Source of the DNA: Gemmatimonadota bacterium
GTDB taxonomy: Bacteria > Gemmatimonadota > Gemmatimonadetes > Longimicrobiales > Gaopeijiaceae
Assembly: GCA_024638395.1 (NCBI GenBank)
Contig: JAHEKK010000082.1
Span: 1-9,824 of the forward strand
Direction of reading: 5' to 3'
DNA: 9,824 bases
The stretch's first letter is position 1, and the number at the start of each line of letters is the position of its first letter. Below, piece by piece: positions 1 through 4,239 of this stretch. The position numbers and the translations under genes were made by a program. The notes beneath the pieces were generated by a model, which saw only the letters and a list, made by a program, of their open reading frames with translations, was not told the DNA's origin and searched no databases.

Positions 1-740
1 TCGCCGGGACGAGGCAGCGTCTGGACCGTGAGAAGCAGCTGCGGATCAAGGAGCGCGGCGTAAAGCTGGGCGACTTCGCGCATCTGCGGGCCCAGGGCGA
101 GGTCAGCACGCTCCAGCTCATCATCAAGGGCGACGTGGACGGGTCGGTTCAGGCCGTGTCCGACTCCCTCGAGCAGCTCTCCACCGACGAGGTGAAGGTC
201 GAGATCGTCCACAGGGGCGTGGGGGCCATCAACGAGTCCGATGTGGGTCTTGCGCTGGCCGCAGGGGCCGTGATCATCGGATTCCGGGTCCGGCCCGACG
301 GCGGAGCCAGGCAGATGGCGAACCGGGACGACGTGGACATCCAGGCCTATGACGTCATCTACGAGGCAGTCGACGATGTCCGTGCGGCCCTGGAAGGCAT
401 GCTCTCGCCCGAGCGCCGGGAAAAGATCCTCGGTGCAGCCGAGGCGAGAGAGATCTTCAAGATCAGGGGCATTGGCACGATCGCAGGAAGCTACGTCACC
501 GAGGGATCGATCAAGAGGAACGGAAAGGCCCGGGTCATCCGCGACGGGATTGTCATCTACGACGGCGAAATCGGCTCCCTCAAGCGCTTCAAGGACGACG
601 CGAAGGAAGTCAAGGAAGGCTTCGAGTGCGGGATCGGCATCACCAACTTCAACGACCTGAAGGTGGGCGACGTGATCGAGACCTATTCGGTCGAGGAGAT
701 CGCACGTACCCTTGCCAGCTCCGCCCAGGCTTCCGGGTGA
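1..740 (+). CDS. infB: Translation initiation factor IF-2, C-terminal part (5' end outside window)
   Basis: This is the 3' part of the gene for IF-2, the GTPase that places fMet-tRNA on the 30S subunit and promotes subunit joining. The reading frame is open from the window edge (first full codon at base 3) to a TGA at 738-740, giving about 245 residues. The GTP-binding domain lies upstream and is not visible. What is seen is the end of the linker after domain II, then domain III (from about TLQLIIKGDVDGSVQA through the segment ending EGMLSP), then the C-terminal beta-barrel. The barrel carries the conserved stretches AEAREIFKIRGIGTIAGSYV, GEIGSLKRFKDD and GFECGIGITNFNDLKVGDVI. By family knowledge the last barrel (C2) binds the fMet-tRNA acceptor end. 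The gene heads the ribosome-maturation block and ends 30 bases before ylxP. Only the start and the G domain are missing because of the window boundary. Identification is very secure. Confidence 0.98.
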   Translation, partial: AGTRQRLDREKQLRIKERGVKLGDFAHLRAQGEVSTLQLIIKGDVDGSVQAVSDSLEQLSTDEVKVEIVHRGVGAINESDVGLALAAGAVIIGFRVRPDGGARQMANRDDVDIQAYDVIYEAVDDVRAALEGMLSPERREKILGAAEAREIFKIRGIGTIAGSYVTEGSIKRNGKARVIRDGIVIYDGEIGSLKRFKDDAKEVKEGFECGIGITNFNDLKVGDVIETYSVEEIARTLASSAQASG

Positions 741-770
741 TCCCACTCCGAACCCACGGACCATGACTCC

Positions 771-1049
771 ATGGTGGTCACCGTCTCGAGCTGGGAGCTG
801 TCCCTTCCCGGGTCCGATTCGCTGAAGGCCAAACGCTCGGTCCTCCGGTCTCTGAAGGACCGGCTCGCGCGCCTCAACGTGTCTGTGATCGAATCCGGGC
901 TCCAGGACGACCGTCGGCGTGCCCGTGTTTCCGTGGCGTTCCTTGCAGCACACAACGCCCAGGCCGACGCCATACAGGAATCGGTCGACCGGGTGGTGTC
1001 CGGAGCTCGCGATGCGCTGGTCGTGAATTCGAAGACGGAGCGGTGGTAG
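771..1049 (+). CDS. ylxP: DUF503 family protein (YlxP-like), small conserved protein of the infB-rbfA cluster
   Basis: A 92-residue protein with the DUF503/YlxP pattern: an N-terminal strand (MVVTVSSWELSLPGSDSLK), the conserved KAKRSVLRSLKDRLARLNVS segment and a second half with alternating strand and helix. Family members are about 90-100 residues and are almost always encoded between infB and rbfA. A role near ribosome assembly or translation is often assumed from that position; I know of no established biochemical activity. The ATG at 771 is chosen because the family begins within a few residues of this first strand. The ribosome binding site is poor. ACCATG (760-765) and CATGGT (770-775) form a six-base inverted repeat over the start codon. 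The TAG stop (1047-1049) overlaps the likely GTG start of rbfA by one base. Confidence 0.85.
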   Translation: MVVTVSSWELSLPGSDSLKAKRSVLRSLKDRLARLNVSVIESGLQDDRRRARVSVAFLAAHNAQADAIQESVDRVVSGARDALVVNSKTERW

Positions 1050-1411
1050 TGGGTCGCCGGTTGGAACGCCTCGGGGAGCAGCTGCGCAGGGAGTTGGCCG
1101 GGTTGATCCGGCATCAGGTGCGGGATCCCGACGTCGGCTCGGTGATCGTAACCGGCGTGGACGTCACCTCCGACCTCTGGTTGGCTCGCGTCTACGTGCA
1201 GACCACAGGGACGGAGGGGGAGCAGGCCCGCACCCTGGCGGGCTTGACCCGGGCTGCGCCGTTCCTCCGTTCGACGCTCGGCAAGAACCTCCACATAAGG
1301 CGGATGCCGGAACTCCGCTTCATGCCCGACGATTCCGTACAGGCAGGGCAGCGGATCGAGGAGATCCTGCGGGATGTGCTCCCTGATGAGGCGGAAGGTG
1401 AGGAAGAGTGA
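1049..1411 (+). CDS. rbfA: Ribosome-binding factor A
   Basis: RbfA is a single KH-like-domain protein that binds the immature 30S subunit near the 16S rRNA 5' end and helps late 30S maturation, including cold adaptation. The 120-residue product shows the family order: the basic N-terminal helix (RRLERLGEQLRRELAGLI), the DPDVGSVIVTGVDVTSDLW strand region, LARVYVQ, the helix with FLRSTLGKNLHIRRMPELRF, and the closing helix QAGQRIEEILRDVL followed by an acidic tail. I chose GTG at 1049 rather than the in-frame GTG at 1043. The GGAG at 1037-1040 lies eight bases before 1049 but only two before 1043, and 1049 gives the usual short N-terminus. The start overlaps the ylxP stop (TAGTG) and the stop overlaps truB (GTGA), so translation is probably coupled across all three genes. 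Confidence 0.93.
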   Translation: MGRRLERLGEQLRRELAGLIRHQVRDPDVGSVIVTGVDVTSDLWLARVYVQTTGTEGEQARTLAGLTRAAPFLRSTLGKNLHIRRMPELRFMPDDSVQAGQRIEEILRDVLPDEAEGEEE

Positions 1412-2292
1412 CGGGCTCCCGCCCTGACGCCGGCATCCTTCTCGTAGACAAGCCCGTCGGTCCCACGTCCCACGACGTCGTTGACGTCGCCCGGAGGGCA
1501 TTCGGCATCCGTAGGGTGGGGCACACGGGGACCCTGGACCCGTTCGCCTCCGGCCTGCTTGTCCTCTGCATCGGGAAGGCGACACGCGTGGCCGAGTTCC
1601 TGGTGGGCCTGGACAAGCGCTACGAAGCCGAGGCGCGGTTCGGCCGCTCAACGGACACCGGAGACCACTTGGGGACCGAGTCGGGCCGGGACGAGCACTG
1701 GAAGGAGATCAGCGCGCCCCGGGTCAGAGAAGTGCTGGAGAGCCTGAGGGGGAGCCGCCTCCAGACTCCGCCCGCCTATTCCGCCATCAAGGTGGGCGGG
1801 ACGCCGGCGCACCGGAGGACCCGGAGAGGGGAGACGGTTCACCTGGCTCCTCGGCAGGTCCGGATCGACGAGTTGGACCTCGTCTGGTATCGCCCTCCCG
1901 ACCTGGGCCTGCGAGTGGGCTGCTCCAGCGGCACCTATGTGCGGAGCATCGCCCGGGAGTTGGGCGAGGGTCTGGGGACCGGGTGCCACCTGACGGGCCT
2001 TCGGCGCACCCACGTCGGGCCCCTTTGCGTCGACCATGCCGTGTCCATCGAAGCGCTACGGGAGTGCTCGATCCCCGAGGATTCCTGGGTGGACTGGGGA
2101 GCGGCCCTCGGCCACCTGCCCGCCTTTTTCGTCGATCGAGAGCAGGCTAGCCGCCTTGCCATGGGGCAGGCGGTGGGCCACGACGTTCCGGATGCGCAGG
2201 TCGGGGCCGTCTTCCTGGACGGCGATCTGATCGGTCTGGCCGAAGCGGTGGGCGGACGCCTCAAGCCCAGAAAGGTCCTCGGGGGTGCCTGA
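1408..2292 (+). CDS. truB: tRNA pseudouridine-55 synthase TruB
   Basis: TruB converts U55 in the T-loop of nearly all tRNAs to pseudouridine and also acts as a tRNA folding chaperone. The 294-residue product has the family N-terminus (GILLVDKPVGPTSHDVV) and the catalytic motif GHTGTLDPFASGLL, in which the nucleophilic aspartate is D44. The conserved tyrosine follows in LDKRYEAE (Y72). Later come the TPPAYSAIKVGG segment, the strand-helix SSGTYVRSIARELGEGLG, and a C-terminal PUA-like part from about residue 230 (PAFFVDREQASRLAMGQAV). Length is normal. The GTG start shares four bases (1408-1411) with the rbfA stop, and the purine-rich stretch at 1393-1406 supplies the ribosome binding site. In the family motif KVNGxRAYxLAR the tyrosine is replaced here (AHRRTRRGE), a small deviation. 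No sign of disruption. Confidence 0.97.
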   Translation: MTGSRPDAGILLVDKPVGPTSHDVVDVARRAFGIRRVGHTGTLDPFASGLLVLCIGKATRVAEFLVGLDKRYEAEARFGRSTDTGDHLGTESGRDEHWKEISAPRVREVLESLRGSRLQTPPAYSAIKVGGTPAHRRTRRGETVHLAPRQVRIDELDLVWYRPPDLGLRVGCSSGTYVRSIARELGEGLGTGCHLTGLRRTHVGPLCVDHAVSIEALRECSIPEDSWVDWGAALGHLPAFFVDREQASRLAMGQAVGHDVPDAQVGAVFLDGDLIGLAEAVGGRLKPRKVLGGA

Positions 2293-3217
2293 GCGGATGA
2301 ATGCCTCTCTCGGGTTGCCCCTGGACGGCCGCCCCGCCGTCGTCACGGTGGGGACATTCGACGGGGTGCACCTGGGCCACTGGGCCGTGTTGCAGGAAAT
2401 CAAGACCCGCGCGAAAGCCCGCGGTGGACGCAGCATTCTCGTGACCTTCGATCCCCACCCCCTTCAGGTCGTTCGCCCCGATGAGGCCCCACTCCTGCTG
2501 ACCACGCCGGAGGAGAAGCGGGAGATTCTGGCCGAGAGCGGTCTGGAATACGCCGTCTTCCTGGCCTTCACGTCGAGGCTCCGGGAGATGTCGCCCCGGG
2601 AGTTCGTACGGGACGTGCTTCTGGCCAAGCTGGGGATGGACGAGCTCGTCATCGGCTACGACCACGGTTTCGGGCGGGGGCGGTCCGGAGACGTCGAGAC
2701 CCTCAGGAGCATCGCCGACGAAGAGGGATTCCGGCTGGACATCGTCGACGCCGTCGAGGTGGAAGGCCATCGACCCTCGTCGTCGGCTGTGCGGCGGGCG
2801 CTCCAGGGCGGGGATCTGGAGGCGGCCAACCGTGCTCTCGGGCGACCCTACGGACTCCGGGGCCGGGTGGTGCATGGAGACGGAAGGGGGCGCTCGCTGG
2901 GGTTCCCCACGGCGAATCTTCAGGCGGGAGACGGAAAGCTCGTCCCCGCACCGGGGATCTACGCGGTCTGGGTACACCATCCCTGGGGCCGTTCGATGGG
3001 AGCCCTCCACGTGGGACCCAGGCCGACCTTCCCCGGCTCGCCTCCCACGGTCGAGGTTTTTCTCCTCGATTTCGAAGAGGATCTGTACGGCCGGTCCGTA
3101 CGGCTCGACTTCGTCCACCACCTCAGGTCGGTGGAGCCCTTCACGACGGTTCAAGCCCTCGTGGACAAGATGGAGCAAGACGTACTCCGGGTTCGAGAGC
3201 GGCTGAGCCAGGTGTAG
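2285..3217 (+). CDS. ribF: Bifunctional riboflavin kinase / FMN adenylyltransferase (FAD synthetase)
   Basis: RibF phosphorylates riboflavin to FMN and then adenylylates FMN to FAD in the cytoplasm. The N-terminal nucleotidyltransferase domain (about residues 15-170) shows VVTVGTFDGVHLGH with the HxGH ATP-binding motif (H29, H32), then LVTFDPHP, GYDHGFGRGRSGD near residue 124 and SSSAVRRAL near 163. The C-terminal flavokinase domain (from about 190) shows GRVVHGDGRGRSLGFPTANL with the PTAN metal/ATP motif, and PTVEVFLLDFEEDLYG with the conserved catalytic glutamate. Length (310) is typical. The start is uncertain: GTG 2285 overlaps the truB stop by eight bases with AAAGG nine bases upstream, while ATG 2297 would shorten the protein by four residues. 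Two nucleotidyltransferase positions differ from the common DFRFG (here DHGFG). The gene closes the upstream operon and is followed by a long non-coding gap. Confidence 0.96.
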   Translation: MPERMNASLGLPLDGRPAVVTVGTFDGVHLGHWAVLQEIKTRAKARGGRSILVTFDPHPLQVVRPDEAPLLLTTPEEKREILAESGLEYAVFLAFTSRLREMSPREFVRDVLLAKLGMDELVIGYDHGFGRGRSGDVETLRSIADEEGFRLDIVDAVEVEGHRPSSSAVRRALQGGDLEAANRALGRPYGLRGRVVHGDGRGRSLGFPTANLQAGDGKLVPAPGIYAVWVHHPWGRSMGALHVGPRPTFPGSPPTVEVFLLDFEEDLYGRSVRLDFVHHLRSVEPFTTVQALVDKMEQDVLRVRERLSQV

Positions 3218-3243
3218 TGCCCAAGTACGTTGGTGACCGGGTG

Positions 3244-3304
3244 GATCGTCCCCGCGTGAATCTCGCTATGAGCGACTGGACGATCGACCTCACCAGAGGA
3301 GGTC
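3244..3304 (+). repeat. Tandem stem-loops just downstream of ribF
   Basis: GATCGTCC (3244-3251) pairs perfectly with GGACGATC (3278-3285). Nested inside, TCGCT (3263-3267) pairs with AGCGA (3271-3275) around an ATG triloop. Directly adjacent, GACCTC (3286-3291) pairs with GAGGTC (3299-3304) around a seven-base loop. The stems begin 26 bases after the ribF stop. There is no run of T after them, so this is not a standard intrinsic terminator. It may be a 3'-end-protecting structure or part of an RNA. The pairing is seen directly; any function is inferred. Confidence 0.45.
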
Positions 3305-3600
3305 AAGACCGCGTGGGCCGGGGTTGGAAGTCGGCGAGGGGTCAATTGAACCGAGTTGACATGGCCGACTGACCAAACGCTCTCCCCGCATGCCGCGAGT
3401 GGTCGATCGACAGGCCTGCCGGAACCCACGGATCCTGGACGGCACTCCGCATGCCCCCGAAGTCCGCAACCAGAAACTCCAACCAACTCGTCAGAGAACA
3501 ACGTCCACGGGCATTGCAGCCAGGAACGCGCGAAGCTTCCAGGCCGTCCTCTCCCCCCAGGTCCCCGGACGAGGGTGCGGCCCCCATGACCGTCGTCGAC

Positions 3601-3684
3601 GGGCCCTTGGCCCCCGGTCTGGAGGCCGTAGGGGAGTGCCCTCGTCGGGCACCCGGCCTGAACGAATCGACCGGGAGGGGGCCC
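3601..3684. ncRNA. Large nested stem-loop, candidate structured RNA or terminator
   Basis: Four nested helices close on each other. GGGCCC 3601-3606 pairs with 3679-3684. CC 3611-3612 can pair with GG 3677-3678 and CCCGGTC 3613-3619 pairs with GACCGGG 3669-3675. AGGCCG 3623-3628 pairs with CGGCCT 3654-3659. GTGCCC 3636-3641 pairs with GGGCAC 3647-3652 around the loop TCGTC. That is about 27 pairs in 84 bases, with small bulges and one asymmetric internal loop. TTGTTC follows the outer stem, a poor U tract, so an intrinsic terminator is possible but not typical. The symmetry means either strand could fold. I do not recognise a known RNA family, and the ncRNA label is tentative. Confidence 0.35.
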
Positions 3685-3718
3685 TTGTTCCGCCGTGACG
3701 CCCCGGTTACGCTTGTAG

Positions 3719-3727
3719 TGCTATGCA
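3719..3727 (+). promoter_or_regulatory. Weak extended -10 candidate for rpsO-pnp
   Basis: TG at 3719-3720, one base, then TATGCA at 3722-3727 resembles an extended -10 element. No good -35 lies at the expected distance. A second weak option is TTGTTC (3685-3690), a 17-base spacer, then TACGCT (3708-3713). Either would give rpsO a leader of roughly 150-170 bases. The support is the need for a promoter after the long gap and the adjacent dyad, not the match itself. Confidence 0.25.
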
Positions 3728-3729
3728 CC

Positions 3730-3750
3730 ATACGGCACGTCGTGCCGTAT
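3730..3750. promoter_or_regulatory. Perfect palindrome with 10-base arms, candidate operator upstream of rpsO
   Basis: ATACGGCACG (3730-3739) and CGTGCCGTAT (3741-3750) are exact inverted complements around a single T at 3740. It begins two bases after the TATGCA box, so if that box is used the dyad covers the transcription start, the classic place for a repressor site. A smaller dyad, GTGC-TAT-GCAC (3718-3728), lies right beside it. As RNA it could form a nine-pair stem with a three-base loop. No T run follows, which argues against a terminator. The palindrome is certain; the role is inferred. Confidence 0.5.
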
Positions 3751-3885
3751 CCTGCTAGCCTCGCCGGCCTTCCGCCATTCGGGTGGGGACCGGCCCGAGA
3801 TCAGCTACACGACCTGGGCTTCCCGGCATACAGCCCGAGCCTGGCTTCCCCTGCAGCATCGACTCTTGCGGAGGCACGGAAGAGA

Positions 3886-4146
3886 ATGAGCTTCGACAAA
3901 GAAGAGATCGTAAAGAAGTATCAGCTCCACGACTCCGATCGTGGGAGCGCTCCCGTTCAGATCGCCCTCCTTACGGCGCGGATCAATCACCTGCGGGACC
4001 ATTTCGATCAGCACAGGCACGACCACCACAGCAGGCAGGGCCTGTTGAAGATGGTGGGTCGTCGCCGGCGCCTTCTCGAGTACCTCAAGCGGACCGATCT
4101 GGAGCGTTACAGAGGGCTGATCCAAGACCTGGGGCTGCGACACTAG
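3886..4146 (+). CDS. rpsO: 30S ribosomal protein S15
   Basis: S15 is a primary 16S rRNA-binding protein of the 30S platform and helps form an intersubunit bridge. The 86-residue product is the normal family size. It shows the family pattern of four helices: FDKEEIVKKYQLHDSDRGSA, VQIALLTARINHLRDHFDQH, then the signature HDHHSRQGLLKMVGRRRRLL, then EYLKRTDLERYRGLIQDLGL. ATG 3886 is chosen because it gives exactly the family N-terminus and follows GGAGG (3870-3874) and GGAAGAG (3878-3884). The frame stays open upstream to 3451, but that extension has no S15 homology. The gene stands at the head of a new unit with pnp, an arrangement conserved in many bacteria. In E. coli S15 represses its own translation by binding its leader, so the structured DNA upstream may matter here too, although I do not see the E. 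coli operator itself. Confidence 0.97.
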   Translation: MSFDKEEIVKKYQLHDSDRGSAPVQIALLTARINHLRDHFDQHRHDHHSRQGLLKMVGRRRRLLEYLKRTDLERYRGLIQDLGLRH

Positions 4147-4149
4147 TCC

Positions 4150-4182
4150 ACGGGGCGCATCCCGGCGCTCTCGCCGGCCCGT
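4150..4182 (+). repeat. Stem-loop in the rpsO-pnp spacer
   Basis: ACGGG (4150-4154) pairs with CCCGT (4178-4182), and CCGGCG (4162-4167) pairs with CGCCGG (4172-4177) around CTCT. The 3' side is continuous and the 5' side has a seven-base bulge. It starts four bases after the rpsO stop and is followed by CCCACTTT, a weak T-containing tail. It may act as a partial terminator or processing site between the two genes. E. coli has an attenuator in the same spacer, but any equivalence is inferred. Confidence 0.4.
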
Positions 4183-4207
4183 CCCACTTTGAGCAAAGCC
4201 CGCCTCC

Positions 4208-4226
4208 GCCACCGGGTGCCGGTGGC
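4208..4226 (+). repeat. Perfect hairpin just upstream of the pnp ribosome binding site
   Basis: GCCACCGG (4208-4215) pairs exactly with CCGGTGGC (4219-4226) around a GTG loop, an eight-pair GC-rich stem ending six bases before the GGAAGAG ribosome binding site of pnp (4233-4239). Its position makes it a candidate for control of pnp translation or mRNA decay. In E. coli the pnp leader carries an RNase III-cut stem used in autoregulation. This one is much shorter, so only the location is comparable. Confidence 0.5.
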
Positions 4227-4239
4227 TACCCTGGAAGAG

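Larger units (their letters stand above)
3218..3885. other. 668-base gene-free region with several inverted repeats
   Basis: No reading frame here resembles a protein I recognise. Several frames stay open on both strands, but their translations are rich in P, R, S and G in the manner of chance frames in GC-rich DNA. None has both a plausible ribosome binding site and protein-like composition. The region is instead rich in base-pairing potential: tandem hairpins at 3244-3304, a large nested stem-loop at 3601-3684 and a perfect dyad at 3730-3750, each listed separately. I looked for tRNA, tmRNA, 4.5S SRP RNA, RNase P RNA and the FMN riboswitch by their conserved core strings and saw none. The region separates the infB-ribF unit from rpsO-pnp and probably holds the 3' end of the first and the promoter and leader of the second. 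Confidence 0.7.

Noticed and set aside
3356..3361. Perfect -35 consensus TTGACA in the gap
   Set aside because: No acceptable -10 lies 16-18 bases downstream (the sequence there is around ACGCTCTC).
3402..3418. Palindromes GTCGATCGAC and CAGGCCTG side by side
   Set aside because: They are short, self-complementary words with no loop and no associated promoter, so chance is the simplest explanation.
3342..3731. Minus-strand frame of 129 residues and plus-strand frames of 77 and 102 residues in the ribF-rpsO gap
   Set aside because: Overlapping open frames on both strands are expected in GC-rich DNA. The compositions are not protein-like and no ribosome binding site or known motif was seen.
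3451..3885. In-frame extension of rpsO giving a 231-residue protein
   Set aside because: The extra 145 residues are low-complexity (P, R, S, G) and unlike S15. ATG 3886 has a ribosome binding site and gives the standard length.
4189..4239. TTG start for pnp at 4189
   Set aside because: It has no ribosome binding site, the extra residues are not part of PNPase, and the frame would run through the 4208-4226 hairpin.
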